64,000 bases of DNA, taken from Pycnopodia helianthoides (taxonomy: Eukaryota; Echinodermata; Asteroidea; Forcipulatida; Asteriidae). The stretch's first letter is position 1, and each line of letters begins with the position of its first letter. The translations under genes and the position numbers were made by a program. The stretch is taken from positions 20,350,135 through 20,414,134 of the forward strand of contig CM063246.1 of assembly GCA_032158295.1 (NCBI GenBank), written 5' to 3'. The notes beneath the pieces are model-generated. The model was not told where the DNA came from, ran no database searches, and saw only the letters and a list, made by a program, of their open reading frames with translations. Positions 23,899 to 37,200 of this stretch are shown here, piece by piece.

Positions 23899-25130
23899 AT
23901 ATTAAATTTGGGTATGCCAGGGACGTGGGCGGGCCCAGTTATATACGTATCGTTCTCATTGGGGCTGTGTGTAATATGGCTGCAGTTATACACGACCAAA
24001 ATATTGTTAAATTTCGGATTTCATTGTTCTAAACAGTTGGTTTTCCTTATTAATATTACGCGGAATAAGCGCTATGCAAAATCGGAAAGGGTAAAACATT
24101 ATTTTTGTTTTTTTGAAAACGACTGGCGGGGTGCCGTACATTTTAACAGCCAAGCCGCGCCCGTGTTTTGTCGCTCCCAAATCCTACAAAAAGTAGAAAC
24201 AAAGTGTTGCATTTTTATCAGCAAAGCCGCCCATATCATTAGGTTGTCAAATCCTGTGTCCCCCCCCCCCCCCCTCAGTCCCTCAGTCCTCAAACAGTTA
24301 TTAAACATTCTGCATCATACTGTATGGCAGTCTCGGGAGTATAACAAAAACTGAATGAGACTTGTTGTTTCGGATAGTAACATGACGTTCATAAACACAT
24401 GGGTACTGCATTATGATTAACTGTCGACAAATAAAGTATTGCATTTTAGCCAAACCACCCATATGCTTTTAAGTGCCAAAGACCTGCGAAAAAGTAGAAA
24501 ATTAATCATTGCATTTTGAGCAAGTCCTGCAATAAACAACCCACCCATCATCTACCAATCGGACGGTTCGTGAGAAACAGACAATCAAACATTTCGTTAT
24601 ACAAATTGAGTTTCGGTGAGCGTTTTTGCTATCTGGAGCCCTCCTCGACCCCACGATTACAGAGTATTAACGCATGAGTTGCCCGACAAAAGAAGCGCGG
24701 ATCAGAAGGCAAAGCACAAGACATAAACCAATCCGGAGGTCCGTCTGAAACTACCAATCAGACACTCCGGAACACGGCTGTATGGGATGTCTTTCATTGT
24801 GAGTCCGAGGCCTTCGTCCTAGAGGGATATCGCTCCGCCTCCGACCAATCAGGAGGCCAGTCTCAGCCAGCCAACCAGACATCTTGCACCACGGCAGTTC
24901 GGAGTACATTTATTACCGCATCTGGCACCCTGGCGTACGTGTATGGCGGACCTTACAATCCAAGATGACGCAGGCTACGGCTTTAACAGCATAGATTTAT
25001 AAAACTTAAAAGCGCACTGTTTTCATGACTACGTCAGCATGAAATACGCGTTGTAGACTATACCTTAAAAATTCAACAATTATATAATTGCCCTGTGAAA
25101 AAAGATCAATTATTTTCAATATTCTCATTG

Positions 25131-25509
25131 TATAGACCTTTCCATTGTTGATAAACAAACCGCGCTGGTTGGCATTGAAGGCCGAATGTTAGCAAAACAC
25201 TCAATCGTGTTAAGAGATGTTTCAACTAAATTCAACATTTTCTGCAAACTTTCAATTAAGTAAAGTACCTCTCATGATTGGCTGCTTTGTTTCCAACAAA
25301 TTCAACACCATCTTTGAATATTGTGTAACATTGTTACAAACTGTGGCTATCTGTTTTAGTTTTGCATTTATGGCTTTCTATAGTTTTCCGACCTCGGTTG
25401 GCAAAAACTCGTGATGTCTTGCACTTTGCAGTGTTTGCGACTTGACACAGAGAGCCTCGTTTTCAACCCGGAAGTGCGCAGACGGGGCTAATGTGAAATT
25501 CGTCTATAG
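25131..25509. mobile_element. Insertion specific to this block, TATAGAC ends
   Basis: About 375 bp are present here but not in the equivalent positions near 8840 and 40450. Ends are TATAGACCTTTCC and GAATTCGTCTATA-like (short inverted TATAGAC). It is a possible TA-target miniature element; borders are approximate. Confidence 0.45.
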
Positions 25510-25707
25510 AGCTTCCTTTCACTACAAGTGGGCGTTCCGTTTCACTATCACGTGCTCTGTTTTATCCTAAACTGACTATAGCCTGTAGCCATTGCGTAAA
25601 AAGGTTTTTAAGGACTGCTTTAATTCCAATATTACTCCCCGTTCAATATTTATTGACTGTTCGTTATTGCAAGAGTACGCTATTAGGTAATACACCATCT
25701 AATCAAC

Positions 25708-25935
25708 CATAGACAGTTCCCAGTAGACGCCATCTTTACGGGCAAATTACATTTTGGCTTGCAGATGCGTCAAACGCTCAACTTATTAACGCAGCCGCGT
25801 TGTTCACTGACCAATCCTGCAATGAGTTTCGTGAAATGCGCGCGTGTTGCACGCCGTTCTCACACGAAACGCACGACTGTTTGTTCTAAGCTGCCCGTAA
25901 AGATGGCCGATTTACGTCATACTGCAACCTATCTA
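25708..25935. mobile_element. Miniature element with inverted GCCATCTTTACGGGC
   Basis: It interrupts AATCAACCAT|TGAAACACG, which is continuous near 9010 and 40650. Subterminal inverted repeats are GCCATCTTTACGGGC (left) and GCCCGTAAAGATGGC (right). The target duplication is ambiguous (about 2 bp). Confidence 0.6.
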
Positions 25936-27239
25936 TTGAAACACGTTATCAATTGGGAGGTAATTCCGTTTGGGTAGAATTTACAAAGCTGGCTAGTTGT
26001 TGATACTGCACGGATGGAGGAAAAAGAGTGCAGTCACTGTGACTAACAGCCATTGAAAGAACCACAGCCAGATAAAATAAGACATCTGCACGTGTTTGGA
26101 ATGATTCTTCGTTGTCCAACTGAAACTGGTGTTGCCGCGTTTGTAATTAACTTTTAAAACGAATCAAGGTCAGCTGTGATCCTCGATGCAGCCACACAAT
26201 ATTATAGCTTTATTATTATTAGGCGTACGCAGATTGTCAATGTGTATCATGAAAAACGGATATGAAGACTAGCCGCTATCTTGATTGTCTCGATACAACC
26301 GAAGTACCATAGGAAATCATTTATGTGTTGTGGTACAGGGAGGTAGAGAGAGATAATGGAATATAACAGTGCTTTGATGTAAATTAAATAACAATTGAAA
26401 TAAACAACCAAATCGTGGTTCACTACTGAGCATGATTTTTTGTAAAGACTGTGTGCCCAGAAAAGACAACAGCAAAAAAAAAAAAAAAAAACATTAATTT
26501 GTTTTTTAACAAATCATTATATCAGTCGTAATGTTAGAGTCCCATTTACAGTACCATTATACATTTTACTGACTTGGAGTTCCCTTTGTTTACTGTTGTA
26601 TTTTAAATTCACTCAGCACCAGCGAGTTTAGAAGTAAATTCTCGCTATATTTGACGATTGAAGGAGCTTGGAAAGTGACAGTAAACTGTTGCTTGTTCAT
26701 TTCATAGTAATGTAGAAACCGTGAGGTTAGAACAAGACTCGTTTGAAGGCGTAGGTGGTGGCGGCGGAACGCTCGCTGTAGCCAGTGGCTGGGCCGCTGC
26801 GTGTACGAACTTTATACCTCCGCACGTGATACACACATTGTGCATATCCCGTTTAGATCTAATGAATATGCATAGCTCAACTGCGGCAACATGCAAATTA
26901 TGTACGTCATTAGTCTGAGTTTTATTAATTGTCGTTATTAATTTATTGACATGAACCCTTGACGGATGTTTTCGTCCAAGGTATCAAATGACAGCTAATA
27001 ACTTTTCCTACTACGTAAAAAGAGCAATTTAACATTTAAATACATTTTTGACCGTCAAAATGTGCCTGAAATCAGGCAGTGCATCTTTAAGTGTACATCG
27101 ATAAAGTAACCTTTTGCCAATACAGATACATCGAATGAATAAATAAAGAATTATCTAGATTCCTCTGTCTGTGATCGGGTTGTCCATGGTCAGAAGTACA
27201 TGTGAAGTGGACAAAAATCAATTCAACGAAACAATTTTT

Positions 27240-27416
27240 AATAGACCTTACGCACATGACGTCATTTGAATAGGGCGCCCTCGCCTTGATATCAAAGGGA
27301 AGATGTTCAATGGCCAAGTATGTGTGCCGCGCGTAAAAATATGTGTGTTTCCATTGTATCATCATCGGTTTACCTCTAAGATGGCGGCTGGATGACGTCA
27401 ATGCATAAGGTCTATT
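27240..27416. repeat. CRE/YY1-bearing miniature element
   Basis: Third intergenic copy of the 4985-5161 family, with both TGACGTCA motifs and AAGATGGCGGC. Confidence 0.8.
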
Positions 27417-30186
27417 GTTTTGTTGAATGGATTCTTGCAAAGAACAGCCTATCCTATACTATGCTATTCCCTTCGAAAATTACAGTCTTCTTCCTCAAGA
27501 CAAAAATGTAAAAAAATTAACAAGTTTAGAAAGCTGCTGAAACAAAGCAGCGAAGCAATGGGTGAACAATTGCAACATTATTTGGTTTTTACTTGATGAT
27601 GTTTGGTAACCCTCACTAATGTGACTGAAATGTGGTTCGATTTTAACATTATCTGTCTCACACTGTTTCCATTAATGCTACTGTAACCATGGCAACCGTT
27701 TATTATCTTCCTTTTGCCCTGTTATACCATCATGTGCATCGCTCTCATCTATAAAACTACTGACCATACATATATATTTTTTAAAGGGGTCTGAAGTATT
27801 ACGTGACTATCTAAAATGCATCATGTTTAATTCACTATAGCCACCAAAACCATGGCAGCAGAGGTCAGATGTTTGGCTACTATATGTCATCATTTTGAAC
27901 TCGTTGGTTTCTTCCTCTCTAGGGCAAGTATGGATTACGTAATCGCAGTACCTGTTGGGGTTCAACAATGGCTGCCAAAGCTGTACAAATGTTGCGCTAA
28001 TTATACTCAGTCAAACATGTTTGTGATGATAATTATAGTTTTACACTACAGATGTGAACTATGAATGAGAAGTGTAATGGCACTTGGGTTGTCTTGAGAC
28101 TCTGTAATTAAGACAATGCTTTAAGATATTATTATAGACACCAAAGGTTCATTATTCTGCCCAGTGACGTAACTCATGTCCATGCCCCCGGGTATCTAAG
28201 TTTTTGAAAGCAACACGCCACAACAGCGTTAGTCTTAATTATATCCACACGCACCAGTCGAACCACTCACTCTCAAAGCGGTGCCGCAAATTACTCAATT
28301 TGCATATCTGCTCCAAAGAAGAGCACGCATCTTCTATGCTAATTTTTAACCTTAAAGAATGGTAAAGCTTTGGATTTTGTACTCCGTACAACCAGTGTCA
28401 AACTCAAAGTGTTACATATATCATTAATTTAACCAGTGATAAAATATATCATTACAAAAGGTGCTTGGAGAAAAACAACAACTATCTGCCTACCGTACGT
28501 CAGGCCAAATGTACATGACTCTTGCAGAAATTTGTTTAACAAAGAAAAACGTTGCGGGGACCTTTGTTCCATTGAGTAAAAGTCCCCACAACGGTGTCAA
28601 AGTGGTGCCGCAAATTACTCAATTTGCATAAAGAGCACGCATCTTCTTTGCAAAATTTTAACCTGAAAGGAATCGTTGGTAAAGCGTTGGATTTTGTACT
28701 CCGAACAACCAGTGTCAAAGTGTTATCTAGAAAACAACAACTATCTGCCTACCGTACGTCAGGCCAAATGTATACCAGCAATAGTAATAATACAACTTTA
28801 TCACAAAGCGCCGTAATCAACTAAAGTACGCTCAAAGGCGATGTACAATTAAACTCAGAAGATGCGTAAACTAAACATCAACAACTAAGCATCTATAAAT
28901 CAACACACTTGTGACGTAAAAGGTAATTAAGGTAAAATGAGCTGAATCAAAAAGTAGGATGGGTTAACCCTATATAGTCCCTGCACCGCCCGAGTGTGCT
29001 GAATTTTTTTTATATAGTTATCAAGACTCTTGCAGAAAAGATAACTAAGGCTTATTAGGCCTAATTACGAAAACAATGTTTTGACATTTTCGTTAATATT
29101 GTCATTTAATAATTACAGCTTAATTCAATTCGGGAAGTGATAAGTCCCCGGGAACAGTAACTGCCTCTCATTAACGGTTACCGGTAAATTGTATGGTGGT
29201 TATTTTGAGTGCAATACACTATATACTTTTGTAAAGGCTTTTGACCGGCATCAAATGCTCATACTGATTAAATTGCTTAGGCATTAGCTTTTTTTTATCT
29301 TTTTTTAATACAGTATATCACAATGGTAATGAAAGAAAATTACATTTTTGGTTACAAATGAGCGTGGTGTTGATGAGAGCCACATTAATATGTCATCATC
29401 ATTAACATTAACATTTAGCAAGGCAACTGTGAAAGGGGGAAAATTAAAAATGATTGCTATTGACTTGACCTTGTTCATTTTTGATGTTACTTTTATTTCT
29501 CCAAATAAACACAAGCTGGTGAGCAATTTCTCCCGCCGCGTGTAACAGCGTACCGTTGGGGGCGGCTGGGCAGTCCAGTGGTTAAAGGGTTAAAAGGTGC
29601 AAATTTTCTAAACAAAATTAATTTTCACCCCTAGAGGACACCACAATCGTTTGAAAATATTTCTAGCGCCAAGACTGAAGAAAGAGAAGAAAAAACAGTT
29701 ATTCAATGGCAGCTACAACCCCCCCCCCCTCCCCTCGGAGGGTTAACCTTAACAATATGAATGTATGTAAACATATCTACTTCTTATGCCGGTGTGGCAG
29801 GAAATTCTGCCCTCCCCACCCCCCATACGGCGAAAAATTCGTATAGTTTTAGATAGCGCCCTCTTTTGAATCCCCTAACCCCAATATTATGTTAATTTAC
29901 CGTATGGTGGACAAACACACCGGGGGACAAAATCCCCTTTGACACCGCGGCCCTGTTTACTTTTCAAGGCCCGGTATATGGCACGTGGATAGGGTCCGGA
30001 GACTGTACAAGTTTACAATAATACAAGTGGTTCTTAGTTATAAAGAAAGGTTCTTCAGTTTGCAGAAGATAACAGTTTGAATGTCGCTATACTGCAATGT
30101 TGCCGAGCCGATTTCTTTCGTCGTATTCTGTTGTTTTTCTAATTTGAGTATCTGCATGGTATTCACTCATAGGGTAAACAGTTTAA

Positions 30187-30512
30187 AGGTATTGTACACT
30201 TTTGGTAACGACTCAAAATCAGTGTCCACATTTTGTGTGATTAAACATATGCAAGAACAAACAAAGCTGTGAAAGTTTGAGCTCAATTGGTCACGAGAAA
30301 ATAGTGAAAAGAGATCTTATGTGTTTTCGGTTTTTTCAAATTATCGCGCGCGATAATTACTATTGTTTTACTCGTTTCTCAGAAGCGATAGCATTTTAGG
30401 CAGAAATATTTTAAGGAACCCTTTCTACCATTACTTACTTTAAATCATGTAAGTTATGTGTGAATCTGTGAACATTGTGTTTTTCGATCTTACCAATAAT
30501 GTACAGGACCTT
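30187..30512. mobile_element. TTAA family 2 miniature element
   Basis: Flanked by TTAA at 30183-30186 and 30513-30516. Ends are AGGTATTGTACACT and GTACAGGACCT. The core has the self-complementary AATTATCGCGCGCGATAATT. Other copies are at 44490-44823 and, truncated and reversed, 37140-37392. Confidence 0.75.
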
Positions 30513-31008
30513 TAAACGGCCATTTCCTCTAAAGAGGTTTGTGCTGTAGAAAGATTTGTTGTTTGTCTGTAAAGGTTGATGTTTTGTTTTTATTCAAGAG
30601 CGCTAAAACGGGGATTGTTTAAAAATGAAATTGCGGTTTTAATAGACCAGAAATTCCCCCTTGAAAAATGGAGCTGCACCCCCTTTGTGCCCCTTAATTT
30701 ATTCATCTATTTATTTATTTATTTATTGCAACATCTTTATAAAGGATAAAGAGAGGGGTCCCGTGTGCGATGTTTGCCGATGTGTTTATCGTCTCGCATT
30801 AATTCAGTCGCTCTTCATTATGTATGTTTCCCCAACATAATAGTACCGCCTAGAGGGTCATCGTTTAAAGCAAACACCTCATGGGCAGATGTTTGCACTG
30901 TAAAGACTTCATTCTTATAGTATGTACATGTAATTGTTTTCTTTTGGCTGTTAGCCTTTGTTTAAGCTTGACGCAATGAAAATGAACACTTGAAAAGGTT
31001 TATATCAT

Positions 31009-32427
31009 TTACAGAAGTCGCGGACAGCAGAAAACTCGACCAGAGTTGCCTGGCCTCGGAGTATTGACCACAATGCCTTCATAGCACTCATCTACGTTCC
31101 CTGTAAAATGACCACACCCGTCATTGTACATCTTAGCGTCGCGGTTGGGCTCTGAAAAATAAAGCCAGAGTCCCTCGCAGTTGCCGGGTTGGTGAAGAGG
31201 TTGACGGTACCCTTGCAGATAGGCTTCTTTCAACTCAGCAAGGGTACATAGGTGAGCTTCCAGAGCAGAGCAAGCACTCGCCATCCCATCACGGTCTTCG
31301 TTTGCATACATCTCTTGTGTGATGATGGGGTCTCGAGGGCTCACGAGCCCGGGGCAGCACATTGCAGGAGAACTCTTTTCACTCCGGAATCGGCAGCAGA
31401 ATACTGGACCCGATAACGGGGGAATCGTACTGTATGCTACAATGCCCTCATAGCAACTATAACCTGCGCGGTAGCAACGATCGTTGAACAGTTGAGCATC
31501 GAGTCCGGGTTCCGAGAAATAAAGCCATTGGCTGGATGGTTGTCGATAGCCTCTCAAGTATGCCTCCTTCAACTCGGCCAGTGTACAGGGATGAGCGTCT
31601 AAGTCAGAGCAAGCCTCTGCCTGCCCATCACAGTCACCCCGATGGTAGCTCTCATTCGTAATGATTGGATATGGTGTATCGTACTCTTGGTAGGTCAGTC
31701 CAGTCGCGTTCACCAGGATCTTGTTACCAGGTACAGAGTACCAGAAGCTGGTAGCATTAGGTACATGTATGTCTCGGTAGTAGCCAGCCTGGTAGGCTTG
31801 ATGTATCTCCCATGGTTGACACAGATGCTGGTCGGCTCTTTGACACTCAGACGAAGCAGAGTCGTGCGAATCTGTACGACTGGTTGTAGCTGTTGAAGAC
31901 ATCGTGAAGAATGTTTACTGTTTGCAAGTACCGCATCAAGTGAGAAAAAAGTTTGAATTATTGGAAGTAAAAACAAAATACATGTATGTACATACCTCGT
32001 ATACGGGTTCGGATTAGCTTGAACTGTTTCATAAACTCCGGCTGCAAATCAAAGGAAATCAAACGGAATATAGGTCAATATTTGGGATACACACCATCTG
32101 ATTCCGTGGCGGTTAACTATGGGGAGCCGTTTGTCAATTAATTGTTTAGCGTTTTTTTGACCTGTTTTCCCCATGGTTTGTAACAATTAGATGTAAACCA
32201 TAGAAATCGCTGTAATTTTGTTTAGGGTTTACATTCCATGAATACGGGCCCGCAAGATCGGGGGGGGGGGGCTGTGGGTGCTGCAGCACCCCCAACTTTT
32301 TGGATGGGGGTGCTTGAATATACTAAAGCACCCCCTACTTTTAGCAAATCATTTTTCATAAATTTACCGTTACATAAACGGAAATCTTGGAAAAGGTCAA
32401 AAAATGTATAAACACGTGAAACATGTC

Positions 32428-32467
<40 letters not shown>

Positions 32468-34167
32468 TAAATCATATCCAACACAAAGCATCATGATATA
32501 ATGTGATATGCCCGTTTTTGTGTGTGCCTAGTCGGCCCTGCATGTGTGTACGTATTCTCATGTAGTTGTGTATAAAACCTCGTGCTGCCAGTGTCATCAG
32601 TATGAGTGGCCAATGGAGCAAAAAAAAAACAGAAAACAGAAAACACAAACACGAAAGCAAACAAACATACAAGGAAAAAACAACAACAACAACATACATT
32701 TAATCACACCAAAAAGTTTTACAAAATTAAACTTAAAAAAAAAAAAAAAAAGTGAAATGCAAAAAAAAAAAGAAAAAAGATTAAAACAAAAACTTTGTTC
32801 AAAGTCTGTAGGCCTACATAGGCCTAAAATTAAAATAAATACAAGCCGAAAATAAAGGATTTAAATAATTCCAAACAAAATTCACAATGAAACAAGTAAA
32901 TTAATTTAGTGAAAAATAAACACATATTTCACCCCCCCCCAAAAAAAAAAAAAATAAATAAATCTTACTGCGTACTGAAACTTTTTAAAAATATTAATAA
33001 AAAAGTTTAATACATGACATTGCTTTTACAATGCAGATAAAAACAAATGTGAAACTCGGCCAGAAGTGGTCCCTAAAGAAATTGTTCACCCCCTTGTGCC
33101 CGCTAAAATATTACCCTAGTTACGGCGCTGCACATCGAATAGCAGCCACGGCTTGTATTGTGGCAATTGCTGTTGAAAAGAACTTGTATCATATGTTTTA
33201 ATTGAATATGGTTTGAATGAAAAATAATGATTTAGCAATTGTAAGTTGTAAACAATATTTTTTTTTTTTAATAAGCTGACCTAATTTTTCGCTTCACGTT
33301 TGACCATACAAAAACACGCAATAAAAGGAGATCGTCGCGATCCTTGACGTACACCGATGCAAACTCGATCAAGCTGTTACATGCCTGAAACTGGGATGTC
33401 GTTGGCCCGGCGACTCCGTGCATTGCGCATGCAAAAGTCCATACGACACATGGTCTGTTTTTGCGCAAAGAAACGAAGCACTTATATCCCGATTTATAAT
33501 ATTACCTAACTTTGGTTTGTTATTTTGGATGTTGGAGGTCGAGCAATATTTCTTCATTTTCAAACGTTTCCAGAATTTATATCAATTTATTTGTTAAATT
33601 GTTAGTTTTTAATGTATATGTTATCATTCCACCAAAATAATTTTTTTGTGGTCAAAAAAGTGATTTTGTCAGCAAAAACAAATTCTGTATTGTTCCTTTA
33701 AGAGTGATTACCAAACGTATACCTTCTCTTTAAAGCCATTTTGTGGAACATTTTTACAATACAAGCTTTACCTTAAACCAAAATTTTATAAACCTGGAAT
33801 TTTAAGCTGATTATGTAATCTCCTTGAACAAGTCTCAAGTAAAAACACTGAATTCGTGTACAAATATTCCTTTCTATCAATATACGTAATTGTAGTTGAC
33901 TTTTCCCACAAGTTCTAAATTACAATGTCCAGCTATTTGTTTATTCATGATGATGATGTGAAATGGGGGGGGGGGGGGCTGCAGAAAAGGAGATAAGGAG
34001 AGTGCAATGCTTAAAAACAAATCGGCGAAGCTGTGCTGCCTGGGGGTGGGGGATCTAAACCAATGGTTAAATGCAAAACCACAAAAACAGGTATTGTATG
34101 TGGGGGTGGGGGCGGAAAGGAGGAAGGGTGTGAGAAAAAAAGTAGACTGTGTGCCTATAGGCATTGT

Positions 34168-34203
<36 letters not shown>

Positions 34204-37200
34204 TCAATTTATATTGCGCCAATTCCAGGCAAGGCTGTTCAAAGGCGCATGACAATGTGCAATAAAAATAATTAAAACCACTGAAGGTACAATACAAAAT
34301 AGAACATTAAAAAACAGCAATATGACTTTTAGCGAAGCTATGAAGGAGCATTAAAAATATACAATACATGTCTTAAAATTCAAAGAATTGCGGGATTTTT
34401 TGAAACTAAAAGGGAAGAAGCGCTGTAAAATTTATGCCCTGGGCTTTGGTGGTCTCTGGTAATTAACCATCATATGACTGTTTAGATTGGGGTTTTGTGG
34501 GAGACAAAGAAAAAGTCAGCAGGCGATAGTTAAATCAAACTTTTTTTTTTTTTTTTTTAAGTTTGCATAAAATAAAAATGTTTCCTCTTCTTTTTCAGTT
34601 TTTCTTTTTTTCTTTCTATCATTCCTTTCTTTCCTTTCTCCCTTTTCAATTGTTTTTTCTTCAAACGATAGGGGCTGCCGCGCCGACCCTTTTACATGTC
34701 CCTTTATCATTTACTATTTTTGACTTTTATTTATTAACTGTCAGTTAAATTTGTTTTTAACTCTTTTTTAATTAAGGATTTTTTCGTCTTTAGTGTTGTT
34801 TTTAAATCGGGGTTCAATTTATCATTATTGTTTATAATTATTATTATTTATTATATATTGTATTATAATTTTCTCTACATTTGTTCATACTTATATTATT
34901 TCAGTCCGTCTGGTTATTGTTCCTACTCTAGTTTGACTCTTTGGGGTTTTATGTTTCGTTGCTTTCCTTTTACATATATACATTAAAGTTATGTTGTTGT
35001 TGTTGTTTTTAAAAAATTTTTTTAATGTTAACTTTAGATTTCGGTGTATTTTACATTATCAATTTTTTTTGTTTTAAATGTGCAGGGTCTGGAAGGGCAC
35101 ACCTTTTGAAGACAGCTTTTGTTTTTACTTCCCTAGACAGCCTCTGCTCGTAATATTGTATTTTTCAAAGGATAAAGATAAATAAATAGGAAATAAATAA
35201 CTTTTTCCTACCCTGTAAAAATTGCAATTCAACATTTGTGATCGACGATGAATAGTGACACAGACCACGGGTTGTCCGTGGTCAAAAGTACATGCATGTC
35301 TGCATCGACAAGAATCCAATCAACACAACAAGCCTTCAAAAATGCAAAGTACGGACAAACAAACTATTGATTGCTACAAAAAAGATTTATTCACTTCGAA
35401 AATGATGATCTTCAAAACGAAATGTAAAACCCGAATACGCGCGAAACTTGCACAGTCTATAACAGTGTGGTGACTCGGTCTTCACTGCGTGGTAATGACC
35501 TTGGTTGGTGACTGGCCGCCATCTTTGATGAAATGTTCACGCTTGAAAGGCTATCATTGGCTGGGAGTTGCGCGCAGCGCGTACACGCGTGCACGTTTCC
35601 ATTGTTTTCATCAAAGACGGTGGTCAATGACGTCATGTGCAATCCATCTATTTCACAGTGCTGCTTAATGGTAAGCAAATTTTCGTGCTTACTGTTGCAG
35701 AAACTTCATTGCTAAAGCGTAAGCGTATTTCACAGGTTTTTAGCAAGAAAATTAGATAGCCAGTTCGCGCGCCCACCATGGATTTGCATTGTTGTGTCAT
35801 TCATTTTCTGGAAGGTTAGCATGCCTTTTCGTTCGCTTACGCTTAGCAGCACTATGAAATGTAAACTCGCACAGTAAGCACAAAAACAGCGCTATGCAAT
35901 TGGCACCAGGAGTATTAGTGACGAGAGGTAGCGATACGGTGCGCTTCCCATTATAGCGAGGCTGGTGCACGCATGAAGAGCTATTAGTGGCAAAGAGTCG
36001 TGCGTAGCGCGTACACAGTACACACGTGCACGTTTCCATTGTTTGTCATCAAAGATGGTGGTCAATGACGTCATGTGCAATCCATCCATAGACCGTGCAA
36101 GTCTTGCACGTATTCGACGTACATTGCTTGAACGTGGTCCCGGCCGTTCAAAAAACCGGCAGGGTCGTGGCCGTGTGATAAAGGATCACACGGCCAGGGC
36201 CCTGCAATGTTTTAAACGGCCGGTTAAGACCGAGTCACTACTATTTTATTCCCGTTCATAAAATTCGTAAAATTGTTTAAAAATCTCAACTTTTCTGTTA
36301 ACTTTCATTTCCTGTCACTTCCTCGAGCCCCGTTTCGCGAGGGATATACATGCCACCCTCAACAGTTGTGCGTAAGCGCGCTTCATAACACTAACATGTT
36401 TTTTGATTGAACACCAGTATACTGTTGATTGCGTTTCACGTAAATTAGCGCCTGCGTATAACCATGCGCGCCACAGGTGTGTTTAAACACTTCTAGCCGT
36501 GCATTATCATCCGTTTAAACACGGCCACGTGACATGCTCTCCACCAATCAGAATGGATAAACTCTACGAGGTATTTATGAATAAAGATTAATAGCTGGCA
36601 CGCACATGAAACCAAAGGAACGCTATAAGCATAAAGCCTAAAACACCAACCATGGTGCTGTATATTTTCAAAGTTCATACCCGGCCCGGTTCTTTAAATT
36701 ATGCATAAACAGTTAATTTTGTGAACGAGATTATGTGCCACTCAGAAATTGCCTTTTCCCAAGTACACTCACGCATGCGTACATTGGTTGGTAAACTCCT
36801 TAGAGTTGTGCACTAGGCGGACGCACAAACGCGTCACGCAACCATCTTCCCCATAGTGTAAACTACCATACACAGACAAAAATATATGCATTTGCAATCA
36901 TTATGTCGGCACTTATGTGTACAGATCAGTATCTAATAGTACCAGTAAATTTAATTTTTGAAATAATAGTCAACAAGTAGGTGAAAATTGCTGTCAAAAT
37001 TGGGTTTTCTTTCGATTTATTGAATACTTATGAAACTATTCAGGTTTTCCGTGAAAGAAGAGTCACAGAAAGATCCTAAAATATCCAATGGTGACAGAAG
37101 CAATTTAATTTGTTTATTTTGGGGGGAAATTGAATTTAAAGGCCCTGTACACTATTGGTAAGATCGAAAAACATAATGTTCACAGATTCACACATAACTT

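Larger units (their letters stand above)
20628..23900. other. Type B intergenic block right of the LINE
   Basis: No gene seen. It continues the pre-insertion sequence (AAGGAAGGACACTAAATACAG) and matches 5713-6980 and, partly inverted, 49177-52440. It contains a foldback, a 252-bp insertion and a ~600-bp partial tandem repeat, listed separately. Confidence 0.55.
23905..30880. other. Type A intergenic block between genes 2 and 3
   Basis: No gene supported. Collinear with 6981-12650 and 38800-45190. The repeated stretches are GGGACGTGGGCGGGCCCAG, AACGACTGGCGGGGTGCCGT and GGCACGTGGATAGGG. Differences are local insertions (25131-25509, 25708-25935, 30187-30512) and small indels. Confidence 0.55.

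Noticed and set aside
34007..34275. Several open frames with poly-Asn, poly-Ile or poly-Tyr
   Set aside because: They translate the ATA microsatellite.
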